64,000 nt of DNA from Acidobacteriota bacterium (lineage in GTDB: Bacteria; Acidobacteriota; Terriglobia; Acidiferrales; UBA7541): assembly GCA_013289825.1 (NCBI GenBank), contig JABCZF010000023.1, forward strand, positions 1 through 64,000, in the 5' to 3' direction. The notes below the pieces were generated by a model, which made no database searches, had not been told where the DNA came from, and worked only from the letters and a program-made list of their open reading frames with translations. A program made the position numbers and the translations under genes. How positions within the stretch are numbered: position 1 is the stretch's first letter; every line of letters begins with the position of its first letter. Below, one piece after another: positions 1 to 9,921 of this stretch.

Positions 1-101
1 ACCCAGCGAACTGCCGCAGTTGGCGGGTTTCCTGGCCCTTCGGCAGCAACTCGAATTGGAAGCCTTGCCGTCTCAACATAACTCGATTATTCTCTTGGTC
101 T

Positions 102-665
102 ATGCAATTGTCAAATGATATCCGTCACGGCAGACATTGCGTGCCCGTATTACATGCTCACTTGGTCTTCGTCACGAAATATCGAAGAAAGGTGTTTGAC
201 GGAGACGCCCTCCAGCGGCTTCAAGCCATTTTCGAGAAGGTCTGCCTGGACTTCCAGGCGCAACCGGTCGAAAGGAACGGCGAAGCCGAACACGTACACC
301 TGCTCATCCACTACCCGCCAAAGCATTCGGTGTCGAGCCTGGTCAACAGCCTCAAAGGGGTTTCCAGTCGCCTACTCCGTATCGAACGCCCGGATATGGA
401 GAAACGCTATTGGAACAATGTCCTGTGGTCGCCTTCCTACTTCGCCACCAGTTGTGGCGGGGCACCGCTGAGCATTATTAAGCAATACGTCGAGCAAGAA
501 AAGAACCCGCTCTATATCCCCGGCCTTAAAGGTCCGGGGCTTTACGGTCCGAGCGCGGTAAGCTTTCGCCCACCCTGGTGCCCACCGAAAATGTCGCTTT
601 CCAAAGCAAACCCCCACGGGGTGCCACTGTCACCGTATTGTGTCCCCGCATGGCGTGCCTTCTAA
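102..665 (+). CDS. tnpA: IS200/IS605-type TnpA transposase, C-terminally extended
   Basis: Y1 HUH single-strand transposase. The metal-binding HUH motif is visible as HVH at residues 64-66, followed by a hydrophobic strand. The family block SPSYFATSCGGAPLSIIKQY ends at Tyr129, the expected nucleophile. Family members usually end a few residues after this Tyr (about 130-150 aa); here the frame stays open for about 55 more residues across a hairpin that looks like the right-end structure of the element. The extra tail is therefore probably read-through of the IS end rather than a domain. No tnpB is adjacent. The ATG at 102 is the first start that keeps the whole N-terminal strand (HAHLVFVTKYRR). 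Identity is confident; whether the protein is still active is not known. Confidence 0.85.
   Translation: MQLSNDIRHGRHCVPVLHAHLVFVTKYRRKVFDGDALQRLQAIFEKVCLDFQAQPVERNGEAEHVHLLIHYPPKHSVSSLVNSLKGVSSRLLRIERPDMEKRYWNNVLWSPSYFATSCGGAPLSIIKQYVEQEKNPLYIPGLKGPGLYGPSAVSFRPPWCPPKMSLSKANPHGVPLSPYCVPAWRAF
518..539 (+). repeat. IS200/IS605 right-end-like hairpin
   Basis: CCCCGG (518-523) pairs with CCGGGG (534-539) around a short loop, with two more possible pairs inside. Subterminal imperfect hairpins of this kind mark the ends of IS200/IS605 elements. A closely similar hairpin with matching flanks occurs in reverse orientation near 11,014-11,034. Confidence 0.55.
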
Positions 666-673
666 AAGAAGGC
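657..673. repeat. Perfect 7-bp hairpin at end of tnpA frame
   Basis: GCCTTCT and AGAAGGC flank an AAA loop. The hairpin overlaps the stop codon of the extended transposase frame. There is no T-run, so a terminator role is doubtful. Confidence 0.4.
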
Positions 674-832
674 TTCGTAACCATTTGCCCCCAAAAACCG
701 TCCAATCTATGCGCAGGCTGTCTTTTGCGGTAGGCTCAAAGGGTTGGCGGGGAACCCCCCAATGCGTGCCCCCTACTGCCTTGCCTCGGCAGACTCACTC
801 GCACCGTCGCTTTTACCAACAGGAGAGAACGG

Positions 833-2191
833 ATGGGCCACCTCAACTCTATAGACCTTCCCGAACCGGGCGCGCGTGATTCCTCCGTGGCACCGCCCGC
901 CAAGGCCAAGAGCCGCTGGTGGCTCTGGATTGTCATCCTCGCCGTCGTCGCCATAGGCATCTGGTATTACCGCGGACACTCCACAAGCGAAGCGGGCGCA
1001 ACAGCCGCTCCAGGCGCCGGCGGGAAGGGAAAAGGGGGCGCAGGCGCCGCTGGAATGACCGTTCCGGTCGTGGTTGCTACGGCGCAGAAGGGCGACCTTC
1101 CCGTCTATCTTATTGGTCTCGGTTCCGTTGCGGCTTTCAACACCGTAACCGTTCGCAGCCGCGTCGACGGCCAAATCGTTAAAGTGAACTTTACTGAGGG
1201 CCAGTTCGTTCACGCAGGCGACGCGCTCATTGAAATCGATCCCCGCCCCTACCAGGTGATGCTCGAGCAAGCTGAAGGCCAGCTCGCCAAAGACCAGGCG
1301 CAACTCCACGACGTACAAGTCGACTTCGAGCGCTACACACTTCTCTTTAACGAGGGTGTGATCCCCAAGCAGCAGGTGGATACTCAGCAAGCGCAGGTCG
1401 GCCAATTCCAGGGCGCGATCAAGGCAGACCAAGCCACCATCGATAACGCAAAATTGCAGCTCGTCTACGCGCGCATCACCGCTCCCATCAGCGGCCGCGT
1501 AGGATTGCGTCTCGTCGATCAGGGAAATATCGTGCACGCCTCGGATACGACCGGGCTTCTCGTCATCACCCAGCTCCAGCCCATTTCCGTCATCTTCACC
1601 TTGCCGCAGGACCAGCTCCAGCAAGTCCTGGTCAAACTCCGTGGTGGCGGACAGCTTCCCGTCGAAGCTTACGACCGCGATGACATCACCAAGATTGCCG
1701 ACGGCAAACTCGCCACCATCGACAACCAAATCGATCCCACCACCGGCACCTACAAGCTCAAATCCATCTTCTCCAATGAGAAGAACGTCCTCTTCCCGAA
1801 TCAATTTGTGAACGTCCACATGCTCGTCGACACCAAACGGAATCTGATCATCGTTCCCGCCGCGGCCATTCAGCGCGGGCCTCAGGGCACCTATGTTTAT
1901 GTTGTTTCGGGCGGCGATATCGTGAACATCCGGACGGTCACGATCGCACAAACCACCGGCAACAACATCGGTATCAGTTCCGGAATCAATCCCGGCGATG
2001 TGGTGGTGATTGATGGCCAGGACAAGCTCCAGGACAACAGCAAGGTCGTTACCAGCACCTCCCCAACCGGTGGCGCGGGACACGGCGCTTCGGGGCAACC
2101 CGCCGCCCAAATAGGCGCCCCATCCGCCACGCAAACCGGCAAGAAACCCAACAATCCTGCCAGTACCCAGTCCGGAGGAAAGGCTCGATGA
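833..2191 (+). CDS. mdtA: RND efflux periplasmic adaptor (MdtA-like)
   Basis: Membrane fusion protein that links an inner-membrane RND pump to an outer-membrane channel. The 452-aa protein has a short cytoplasmic N-terminus, one TM segment at about residues 29-46, and a Gly/Ala-rich linker. Then come the two halves of a lipoyl domain around an alpha-helical hairpin (first half with VRSRVDGQI, second with [19 protein letters not shown]), a beta-barrel and the membrane-proximal domain ending near [12 protein letters not shown]. An AGGAGAG Shine-Dalgarno sequence stands 6-12 bases before the ATG. The stop overlaps the next gene's start (ATGA), so the three genes form one operon. The C-terminal tail is Gly/Pro/Thr-rich. 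The mdtA name rests on the adjacent paired MdtB/MdtC-like pumps. Confidence 0.85.
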   Translation: MGHLNSIDLPEPGARDSSVAPPAKAKSRWWLWIVILAVVAIGIWYYRGHSTSEAGATAAPGAGGKGKGGAGAAGMTVPVVVATAQKGDLPVYLIGLGSVAAFNTVTVRSRVDGQIVKVNFTEGQFVHAGDALIEIDPRPYQVMLEQAEGQLAKDQAQLHDVQVDFERYTLLFNEGVIPKQQVDTQQAQVGQFQGAIKADQATIDNAKLQLVYARITAPISGRVGLRLVDQGNIVHASDTTGLLVITQLQPISVIFTLPQDQLQQVLVKLRGGGQLPVEAYDRDDITKIADGKLATIDNQIDPTTGTYKLKSIFSNEKNVLFPNQFVNVHMLVDTKRNLIIVPAAAIQRGPQGTYVYVVSGGDIVNIRTVTIAQTTGNNIGISSGINPGDVVVIDGQDKLQDNSKVVTSTSPTGGAGHGASGQPAAQIGAPSATQTGKKPNNPASTQSGGKAR

Positions 2192-5100
2192 GTCCGTCCC
2201 GGCCGTTCATTTTGCGGCCTGTCGCGACCACCCTCTTGATGGTCGGCGTGCTGCTCGTCGGCTTCGTAGCCTACCGCCAGCTTCCTGTCTCTGCGCTTCC
2301 CCAGGTCGACTATCCGACCATTCAGATCCAGACCTTCTATCCAGGAGCCAGCCCGGACGTCATGGCTTCTTCCGTCACCGCTCCGCTCGAACGCCAGTTC
2401 GGCCAAATACCCGGCCTCAACCAGATGACCTCTTCGAGCTCCTTTGGTAGCTCCATCATCACGCTGCAATTCAATCTCGATCTCAACATCGACATTGCCG
2501 AGCAAGAAGTCCAAGCGTCCATCAACGGCGCTTCCAATCTTCTCCCGCAAGGGCTCCCGAATCCCCCTATCTACAGCAAAATCAATCCTGCCGACGCCCC
2601 CATCCTCACACTTTCTCTCACTTCAGATTCATTGCCGCTTTCCAAGGTCGAAGACCTTACAGACACGACGCTCGCTCAGAAAATCTCGCAGCTGACAGGT
2701 GTGGGCCTCGTCAGCATCAGTGGTGGCCAGCGTCCCGCCGTCCGCATCCAGGCCAATCCCACCGCGCTCGCTTCCTATGGCCTGAGTTTGGAAGATTTAC
2801 GCACTGCGCTTAGCGCGGCAAACGTCGATCAAGCCAAAGGCACCTTCGATGGCCCTCATCAGGCCTACACCATCGGCGCCAACGACCAGCTCATCTCCAG
2901 CGACAGCTACAAACCCATCATCGTGGCCTATCGCAATGGCGCTCCGGTCCGGTTGACGGATGTCGCCGCCGTTTTCGACGGCACGGAAAACACCAAACAA
3001 GCCGCCTGGGCCAACAAAAAGCCTGCTGTGATTCTGAATATCCAGCGCCAACCCGGCGCTAACATCATCGCTGTCGTTGATCGCATCGAAAAACTCCTTC
3101 CGCAGCTTCAGGCCGCGCTGCCTGCCTCGGTGAAGATCGATATTCTCACCGACCGCACCAGCACTATTCGCGCCTCCGTCGAAGACGTCGAATTCACTCT
3201 GGTACTGACCATCGCCCTGGTGGTCATGGTCATTTTCCTTTTTCTTCGCAGCCTCCGCGCTACCGTCATTCCGGCGCTGGCTGTGCCCCTCTCGATTGTC
3301 GGCACTTTTGGCGTGATGTATCTACTCGGCTACAGCCTCAACAACCTCTCCCTCATGGCCCTCACCATTTCCACCGGCTTCGTCGTCGACGACGCCATCG
3401 TCATGATCGAAAACATCAGCCGATACATCGAAGAAGGCGAATCTCCTTTGGAGGCTGCGCTGAAAGGTTCCGAGCAGATCGGCTTTACGATTATTTCGCT
3501 TACCGTCTCTCTCATCGCTGTGCTCATTCCTCTGCTGTTCATGGCTGATATCGTGGGCCGTCTCTTCCGCGAATTCGCTATCACTCTCGCTATCACCATT
3601 CTTATTTCTGCCTTCGTCTCTCTCACCCTGACTCCTATGATGTGCGCGAAACTTCTTCGTCATCAGAGGGAAGAAGACCAGGGCTGGTTTTTTCGCAAAT
3701 CCGAATATGCCTTTAATTCCGTCATCGCCTTCTACGGACGCACCCTGAAATTTGTCCTGCAGTACCGCAAGATCACACTTCTCGTCACCATTGGTACCCT
3801 TGTCGGCACCATCCTGCTCTATATTTACGTTCCCAAAGGCTTCTTTCCCGTCCAAGACACCGGCATCATTTTGGGCGTTTCCGAAGGCGCGCAGAACACT
3901 TCTTTCGCTGCCATGGCCCAGCACCAGCAAGCGCTCGCCGACGTCATTCTAAACGACCATGCCGTCGAGAGCCTCTCCTCCTTCATCGGCATCGATGGCA
4001 CCAACACCACGCTCAACAGCGGCCGTATTCAAATCAATCTAAAGCCGCTAGCGCAACGCGACGCCAACGCTTCCGATGTCATCCGCCGCCTCCAGCCCGA
4101 ACTCGCCAAAGTCGACGGCATCTCGCTCTTCATGCAACCTGTTCAAGATCTCACCGTGGAAGACCGCGTCAGCCGCACCCAATTTCAATACAGCCTGGAG
4201 GACGTTGACGCCAAAGAACTGGCCTACTGGACGCCCCGTTTCATCGACAAACTCAGCTCTCTCCCCGACGTTCGCGACGTCGCCAGCGACCAGTTGAACC
4301 AGGGCCTGCTCGCCACTCTCACCATTGACCGCGACACCGCCTCCCGCCTCGGCGTTCTGCCCGCGGACATTGACAACACGCTGTACGACGCCTTCGGCCA
4401 GCGCCAAGTCTCTACCATCTTTACCCAGCTCAACCAATATCACGTGGTCATGGAAGTCGACCCCCAGTTCCAGCAGAATCCGGATGCTCTGAAAAACATC
4501 TACGTCAAATCTTCCAGCCTTCAGCAGGCGAATTCCGGATCCACCGTGAACATTTCCTCAGCCGCGCAAGCGAACATCACTTCGGCTCCCAATACGCAAG
4601 TTCCTCTCAGTGCCTTCACGCGCTTCGAGCCCGGTGCCACCGCACTGGTCATCAACCATCAAGGACAATTTCCCGTCGTCACTATCTCCTTCAACTTGGC
4701 CCCCGGCGCGGCTCTCGGCGACGCCGTAGACGCCATCAACAAAGCCAAAGCTGATTTGAATATGCCCGCCAGCATTCAGGCGACCTTTCAAGGCACTGCA
4801 GCGGCCTTTCTCAACTCGCTCGCCAACGAGCCGATTCTTATCCTGGCCGCCCTCGTCACCGTCTACATCGTCCTCGGCGTCCTGTACGAGAGCTATATCC
4901 ACCCCGTCACTATTCTCTCCACGCTTCCTTCCGCCGGCGTCGGCGCTATCCTTGCTTTGCTCCTTTTCCGCATGGAGTTCAGCGTCATTGCCCTGATCGG
5001 CATCATTCTTCTGATCGGTATCGTCAAGAAAAACGCCATCATGATGATTGACTTCGCTCTCGAAGCTGAGCGCAAGGAAGGCAAGGCCCCGCTCGACGCT

Positions 5101-5367
5101 ATTTACGAAGCGTGCCTCCTGCGCTTCCGTCCCATCATGATGACCACCATGGCCGCGCTCCTGGGTGCCTTGCCGCTGGCCATCGGCAGCGGCGTGGGCT
5201 CCGAACTGCGCCGTCCTCTCGGCATCACCATCGTCGGCGGGCTCATCCTCAGCCAGTTGCTCACGCTTTACACCACGCCAGTCGTCTATCTCGCGTTCGA
5301 TTGGCTCGCTCACCGTTTCGAAGCTCGCGTCGGCAATCCCGTCGAGCAGCCGGCCCACGGAGACTAA
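2188..5367 (+). CDS. mdtB: RND efflux transporter, HAE1 family (MdtB-like)
   Basis: Proton-driven inner-membrane multidrug exporter of 1059 aa, the usual HAE1 length. It begins with the typical [19 protein letters not shown] first TM helix. The periplasmic porter segments ([18 protein letters not shown]) follow. Proton-relay acidic residues appear in TM4 as [15 protein letters not shown] second copy of the fold contains [20 protein letters not shown]. It overlaps the adaptor by 4 bases and is followed after 3 bases by a second pump of the same family. In enterobacteria MdtB and MdtC form a mixed trimer with MdtA; this pairing predicts the same here. No outer-membrane TolC-like gene is seen in the window. 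Confidence 0.88.
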   Translation: MSPSRPFILRPVATTLLMVGVLLVGFVAYRQLPVSALPQVDYPTIQIQTFYPGASPDVMASSVTAPLERQFGQIPGLNQMTSSSSFGSSIITLQFNLDLNIDIAEQEVQASINGASNLLPQGLPNPPIYSKINPADAPILTLSLTSDSLPLSKVEDLTDTTLAQKISQLTGVGLVSISGGQRPAVRIQANPTALASYGLSLEDLRTALSAANVDQAKGTFDGPHQAYTIGANDQLISSDSYKPIIVAYRNGAPVRLTDVAAVFDGTENTKQAAWANKKPAVILNIQRQPGANIIAVVDRIEKLLPQLQAALPASVKIDILTDRTSTIRASVEDVEFTLVLTIALVVMVIFLFLRSLRATVIPALAVPLSIVGTFGVMYLLGYSLNNLSLMALTISTGFVVDDAIVMIENISRYIEEGESPLEAALKGSEQIGFTIISLTVSLIAVLIPLLFMADIVGRLFREFAITLAITILISAFVSLTLTPMMCAKLLRHQREEDQGWFFRKSEYAFNSVIAFYGRTLKFVLQYRKITLLVTIGTLVGTILLYIYVPKGFFPVQDTGIILGVSEGAQNTSFAAMAQHQQALADVILNDHAVESLSSFIGIDGTNTTLNSGRIQINLKPLAQRDANASDVIRRLQPELAKVDGISLFMQPVQDLTVEDRVSRTQFQYSLEDVDAKELAYWTPRFIDKLSSLPDVRDVASDQLNQGLLATLTIDRDTASRLGVLPADIDNTLYDAFGQRQVSTIFTQLNQYHVVMEVDPQFQQNPDALKNIYVKSSSLQQANSGSTVNISSAAQANITSAPNTQVPLSAFTRFEPGATALVINHQGQFPVVTISFNLAPGAALGDAVDAINKAKADLNMPASIQATFQGTAAAFLNSLANEPILILAALVTVYIVLGVLYESYIHPVTILSTLPSAGVGAILALLLFRMEFSVIALIGIILLIGIVKKNAIMMIDFALEAERKEGKAPLDAIYEACLLRFRPIMMTTMAALLGALPLAIGSGVGSELRRPLGITIVGGLILSQLLTLYTTPVVYLAFDWLAHRFEARVGNPVEQPAHGD

Positions 5368-5370
5368 GCG

Positions 5371-8300
5371 ATGACCTCCTCCGCCAACTTTTCCGCTCCG
5401 TTCATCCGTCGCCCCGTGGCCACTTCGCTGATCACCGTCGCGATCTTTCTCTCCGGCGTCGTGGCTTTTCGTTTTCTTCCCGTGTCTCCTCTCCCCCAGG
5501 TAGATTTCCCCACCATCTCCGTTGGGGCCAACCTGCCCGGCGCCAGTCCGGAAACGATGGCCTCCGCCGTCGCCACTCCGCTCGAACGCCAGTTCGGCCG
5601 CATTGCCGGTGTCACGCAAATGACCTCCTCGAGCGGCCTCGGTTCCACCAATATCACGATGCAGTTCGATCTCAATCGCGATATCAACGCCGCCGCTCGT
5701 GATGTGCAAGCCAGCATCAATGCCGCGCGCAGCCAGCTGCCGGCCGACCTCCCCGGCCAGCCGACCTATCGTAAGGTCAATCCGGCGGACGCACCGATCC
5801 TCATCCTCGCTCTGACTTCGGATAATATTCCGCCTGCTGAAATCTACGACGCGGCCGATTCCATCCTGGCCCAGAAACTCGCTCAAGTAGAAGGCGTGGG
5901 CCAGGTTTTTACTTGGGGAAGTGCCAGCCCCGCCGTTCGCGTCGAAGCCAACCCTTATCAACTCAATAGCTATGGCATCAGTCTCGAGACCGTTCGCGCG
6001 TCGCTCCAATCGGCCAACGCCAATCTTGCTAAAGGCGCCCTTTCCGATAGCCAGAAGACCTGGAGTGTCGGCGACACTGACCAGCTCTTCAAAGCCTACG
6101 AATACCAGCCTCTAATCGTCGCTGGCCATAAAGGCGCCCCCGTCCGGCTTCAGGACATCGGAGAAGTCGTTGATTCCGTCGCCGACACTCGCAATTTGGG
6201 ACTCTCTGGCGGAAAGCGTTCCGTGCTCCTCGCGATCTTCCGCCAGCCCGCCGCCAATATGATCGAGACGGTCGACCGTATTAGCGCCATCCTTCCTGTG
6301 CTCCGCGCTTCCATCTCTCCCTCTCTCCATCTGAGCATCGCCGTCGATCGCAGCACCACCATCCGCGCTTCCGTGCACGACGTCGAAATTACCCTCATCA
6401 TTTCTATCGCCCTCGTGATCCTCGTGGTATTCGCTTTTCTCCGGAATACCTGGGCCACCATCATCCCCAGCGTCGCCGTTCCGCTCTCTCTCATCGGCAC
6501 TTTCGGCATCATGTATCTGTGCAACTACAGCTTGGACAATCTCTCCCTCATGGCTCTGACGATCTGCACAGGCTTCGTCGTGGATGACGCCATCGTGGTC
6601 ATTGAAAACATCACGCGTCACATCGAAAACGGCATGAAGCCTTTCGACGCCGCCTTGAAGGGCTCCAGCGAAATCGGGTTCACCGTGCTCTCCATGAGCA
6701 CTTCGCTCGTCGCCGTTTTCATCCCGATTCTCATGATGGCCGGCATCGTCGGCCGCCTTTTCCGCGAATTTGCCGTAGTCCTCAGTGTCGCTATCGGTGT
6801 CTCCCTCTTCGTTTCTCTCACCACCACGCCCATGATGTGCGCGCGTTTCCTGAAGCATGAATCCGGACGCCACAACTGGATCTACAATTTCTTTGAAAAC
6901 GCCTTTAACTGGTTCCTTCGCGTCTACGATACCTCCCTAAAGTGGGTTCTCCGCCGTCAGTTGCTGATTCTGGGCATGACTTTCCTCACCGCGGTTCTCT
7001 GCGCCTACTTGTTCTTCCACGTCAATTCCGGTTTCTTCCCGCAACAGGACACCGGCCGCCTCAACGGCAGCATCCAAGGCGATCAGGACTTATCCTTTGC
7101 GGCCATGTCAGCGAAGATGCGCGCTTTTAATGACATCGTGATGAAGGATCCGGCCATTGACACCGTAACCGCCTTCACCGGCGGCGGCAGCGGCGGCAGT
7201 ACCGCCCGCATGTTCAGCCAGCTCAAGCCCTTAAATGAACGAAAGCTCAGCGCCGATGAAGTCATCGCCCGCATCCGCAAAGCTACCTCGAAGGTTCCAG
7301 GTGCTGTTCTCTATCTGCAATCCGTGCAGGATCTCTCCGTCGGCGGTCGCGGCAGTGCCGCTCAATACCAATACACGTTGCAAGCGGACAATCTCGACGA
7401 TCTCACTCACTGGGCTCCGCTTCTTCAGGCCAGACTAGCCAAGATTCCCGAACTTCGCGACGTCAATTCCGACCAGCAGATGCACGGCCTCGAAACTTCT
7501 CTCGTCATTGATCGTGATACCGCTGGCCGCCTCGGCGTCTCCATGTCCACGATTGACAACACTCTCAGCGACGCTTTCGGCCAGCGCCAGGTGTCCACCA
7601 TTTATAAGGGACTCAACCAGTACCACGTTGTGCTGGAAGTCATGCCCAGCGCTCAGCAGGATCCCGCCGCCCTTAAATCCATTTATGTGCCCGCCGTTGC
7701 CGGTAACCTTGTCCCGCTCAGCGCCTTCGCTCACTACGAACCCTCCAACACCGCTTTATCTGTCAATCACCAGGGCATTTTTCCCGCCATCACGCTCTCT
7801 TTCAATCTTGCTCCGGGAGCCTCTCTCGGCCCCGCCGTTCAGCATATCGAAGAAGCTACTCGCGAAATCGGCGTTCCGGCTACCGTCCATGCAACTTTCC
7901 AGGGCACCGCACAGGCCTTTCAAGACTCCCGCGCTTCGCAACTCTTTCTGATCATCACCGCTCTCGTCGCTGTTTACATCGTCCTCGGCATCCTCTATGA
8001 AAGTTTCATCCACCCCATCACCATTCTTTCCACTATTCCCTCTGCCGGCATCGGCGCCATTCTCGCCATTAAAGCAGCGGGCTCCGATTTGAACATGATT
8101 GCCCTTATCGGCATCATCCTCCTGATCGGTATCGTTAAGAAAAACGCCATTCTCATGATTGATTTTGCCGTGCAGCTCGAGCGCGAGGAAAAAATTCCGC
8201 CGTTGGAGGCAATTTACAGGGCCTGCATACTGCGCTTTCGACCCATCCTGATGACCACTATGGCCGCGCTCTTCGGTGCACTGCCACTTGCCCTTGGCCA

Positions 8301-8487
8301 TGGCGTCGGCTCCGAGCTGCGCCGTCCACTGGGCATCACCATCATCGGCGGCCTGATCGTCAGCCAAATGCTCACGCTCTTCACCACGCCGATCGTCTAC
8401 ATCTACATGGACCGCCTGCAGTCATGGCTTCAGGGCGCTCGCAAGCACGGCCAAGCACCCGCTCCCGTTGCGGCCCAGGCCGATTAG
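5371..8487 (+). CDS. mdtC: RND efflux transporter, HAE1 family (MdtC-like)
   Basis: Second RND pump of 1038 aa, clearly paralogous to its upstream neighbour over the whole length. It shares FIRRPVATSLITVAIFLSG at the N-terminus, PQVDFPTISVGANLPGAS in the porter domain, [14 protein letters not shown] with the TM4 Asp pair, and [20 protein letters not shown] in the second half. Only 3 bases separate it from the previous stop, so the two are translated together. It probably forms a heterotrimer with the preceding protein on the shared adaptor. Assigning B versus C is by gene order only. It is the last gene of the operon; the next gene is convergent. Confidence 0.87.
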   Translation: MTSSANFSAPFIRRPVATSLITVAIFLSGVVAFRFLPVSPLPQVDFPTISVGANLPGASPETMASAVATPLERQFGRIAGVTQMTSSSGLGSTNITMQFDLNRDINAAARDVQASINAARSQLPADLPGQPTYRKVNPADAPILILALTSDNIPPAEIYDAADSILAQKLAQVEGVGQVFTWGSASPAVRVEANPYQLNSYGISLETVRASLQSANANLAKGALSDSQKTWSVGDTDQLFKAYEYQPLIVAGHKGAPVRLQDIGEVVDSVADTRNLGLSGGKRSVLLAIFRQPAANMIETVDRISAILPVLRASISPSLHLSIAVDRSTTIRASVHDVEITLIISIALVILVVFAFLRNTWATIIPSVAVPLSLIGTFGIMYLCNYSLDNLSLMALTICTGFVVDDAIVVIENITRHIENGMKPFDAALKGSSEIGFTVLSMSTSLVAVFIPILMMAGIVGRLFREFAVVLSVAIGVSLFVSLTTTPMMCARFLKHESGRHNWIYNFFENAFNWFLRVYDTSLKWVLRRQLLILGMTFLTAVLCAYLFFHVNSGFFPQQDTGRLNGSIQGDQDLSFAAMSAKMRAFNDIVMKDPAIDTVTAFTGGGSGGSTARMFSQLKPLNERKLSADEVIARIRKATSKVPGAVLYLQSVQDLSVGGRGSAAQYQYTLQADNLDDLTHWAPLLQARLAKIPELRDVNSDQQMHGLETSLVIDRDTAGRLGVSMSTIDNTLSDAFGQRQVSTIYKGLNQYHVVLEVMPSAQQDPAALKSIYVPAVAGNLVPLSAFAHYEPSNTALSVNHQGIFPAITLSFNLAPGASLGPAVQHIEEATREIGVPATVHATFQGTAQAFQDSRASQLFLIITALVAVYIVLGILYESFIHPITILSTIPSAGIGAILAIKAAGSDLNMIALIGIILLIGIVKKNAILMIDFAVQLEREEKIPPLEAIYRACILRFRPILMTTMAALFGALPLALGHGVGSELRRPLGITIIGGLIVSQMLTLFTTPIVYIYMDRLQSWLQGARKHGQAPAPVAAQAD

Positions 8488-8547
8488 TCCCACCTGCTGG
8501 CGCTGCCCGAAAAGCTACTCGCTACAAGGGCGAAATACCCGCACAGA

Positions 8548-8588
8548 CACAAAAGGGCCCCGCCGCTCAAAAAACCAACGGCAGGGCC
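8548..8588 (-). terminator. Probable Rho-independent terminator
   Basis: GGCCCCGCCG (8556-8565) pairs with CGGCAGGGCC (8579-8588), nine of ten positions matching. On the minus strand the stem is followed by CCCTTTTGTG, so it fits termination of the minus-strand gene ending at 8626. It lies between two convergent genes and may act for both. Confidence 0.6.
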
Positions 8589-8625
8589 ACTGGACACTTC
8601 GTTTCTCGTTAAGCTCCCGGCACCA

Positions 8626-9504
8626 TCACTTCACGCCGGCGGAACGGCGCTTCGGTTCGTCGTACAGTTTGGCTCTCGCCTGTGAAATAACGTCCAGGCT
8701 CGCTCGTTTGGCCTTGCAATGCGCCATCAACTCTTCATTCAGGGCGTGCCTGTTGGCACGGACTGTTGTTTTTCCCGCGGCCTCGGCCATATAGTTGTCC
8801 ACCCATTCGCGCAGACTGGCGCCTGATGCCGGCCCCAGGTTGACAATTTTCGGCGCCTTGGTGGGATCCACCCAAAGCAGTTGCTGCATCTCGTTGGTCT
8901 GCTGGTTCACCCACGAGATATATCCGCCCGGCAGGATCTGCCGTGGCGCCTTGATGGCCCCGGTAAAGCTGTAGCGCGTCCCCGGCGTGACCACCGGATC
9001 ATAAAAATGCGGCGTCAGAAAATCCGATACCGCGACTCCCTGGATCGGATACGCGTAATTGTCCGCTTCGCACGGGTCGCAGGCCTCCACCAAATAGCCG
9101 AACTGTCCCGTGCCATCCACGATCTTTCCATTCTCAATCTGGATGGAAGTCGAAGGCTGCAGCCGGTTCCCGTTCGGGTCTACCAGCATTTCGAGCGTCT
9201 CGTGGCTCGCATCTATCGTCCACTCATCGCTCCCCGGCGAAGCGATCACCTTAGCGTACGGTTGGTTGTGCTGATCCAAATGGAAACCGCCTTCGCCGGG
9301 CGGCAGCGTCTTTACCAGAAATACGGGCCAAACCCCGGCCGGTATTTTGCTCGCATTCGGTTCATACGTTACGGTCGCCTGCACATTCCAGAACTGCGGC
9401 AGGTCTCTGGTCACCTGAATCGTCAGCGCGGCGGCAACCGCCTGCATCAATTCGGGATCTATCGCCTTCGTCTTGTCTACCAAACCTACTTGGATCAATG
9501 ACAT
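8626..9504 (-). CDS. Conserved hypothetical protein with SHExLEM motif
   Basis: A 292-aa protein with no visible signal peptide or TM segment. Its most striking stretch is DASHETLEMLVDPNGNR in the middle, a His-Glu pair followed three residues later by a second Glu, reminiscent of a zincin-like helix but without the second His of HExxH. A later part (YLVEACDPCEADNYAYPIQG) has a CxxC pair. The rest looks beta-rich. The C-terminus is basic. I recognise the SHExLEMLVDP signature as recurrent in uncharacterised bacterial proteins but cannot assign a function. A GAGG purine run lies just before the ATG. It is transcribed alone, convergent to mdtC. Confidence 0.7.
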   Translation of the reverse strand: MSLIQVGLVDKTKAIDPELMQAVAAALTIQVTRDLPQFWNVQATVTYEPNASKIPAGVWPVFLVKTLPPGEGGFHLDQHNQPYAKVIASPGSDEWTIDASHETLEMLVDPNGNRLQPSTSIQIENGKIVDGTGQFGYLVEACDPCEADNYAYPIQGVAVSDFLTPHFYDPVVTPGTRYSFTGAIKAPRQILPGGYISWVNQQTNEMQQLLWVDPTKAPKIVNLGPASGASLREWVDNYMAEAAGKTTVRANRHALNEELMAHCKAKRASLDVISQARAKLYDEPKRRSAGVK

Positions 9505-9535
9505 GTTTGCCTCCTCTTACCTTTCCTCTTCAAAC

Positions 9536-9590
9536 GTTTCAGTTAGCCCGTTTCAGTTAGCCCGTTTCAGTTAGCCCGTTTCAGTTAGCC
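9536..9590. repeat. Tandem repeat of a 14-bp unit, 3.9 copies
   Basis: The unit GTTTCAGTTAGCCC repeats head to tail at 9536, 9550, 9564 and 9578, with the last copy one base short. It lies in the region upstream of the minus-strand gene starting at 9504. There are no unique spacers, so it is not a CRISPR array. Confidence 0.9.
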
Positions 9591-9921
9591 ATGGTTCACA
9601 CGGCAGCCCGCACAACTCCGTCCAGCAGGCAGAGTGTTGCCCTGCCTGACCGTTGGGGATCGCTCCTCGGAGAGTTTCAGCGTCGCGACCAAGAAAGGAA
9701 GTTTCCACATCGGCTTGCTCTATGACGGAGACGTCTCATCTCTTGCCCCAATTCTTGCTGGATCAAGAGACGGGCGGGAAATGTTCGGAGAATAAGGAAG
9801 GGGGCGACCTATGTCAACACTTTTATACAACAACTTGGTATCTGTCTGAATTAATAAAAAGCTCGGATTCGATCTTGGCTCCTCTGCCACCGCCCTCCTC
9901 CCTGGCGCATGGCCAGATCCT
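9591..9921. other. Intergenic region, no gene recognised
   Basis: About 330 bases between two minus-strand genes. A stretch of about 60 bases around 9820-9870 is A/T-rich. An open frame on the plus strand gives no recognisable protein, and no RNA structure was recognised. Confidence 0.4.

Noticed and set aside
2..118. Open frame on the plus strand running in from the window edge
   Set aside because: Only 38 residues, no recognisable sequence, and it overlaps the transposase start; it may be the tail of an upstream gene but cannot be supported.
773..2134. 453-codon minus-strand frame opposite the MdtA-like gene
   Set aside because: Acidic, low-complexity translation typical of an antisense shadow of a high-GC gene; the plus strand has clear family motifs.
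4558..6009. 483-codon minus-strand frame opposite the RND pump genes
   Set aside because: Spans two real plus-strand genes and reads as charged, motif-free sequence.
9536..9590. CRISPR array
   Set aside because: The repeat units are directly adjacent with no spacers and no cas genes are near.
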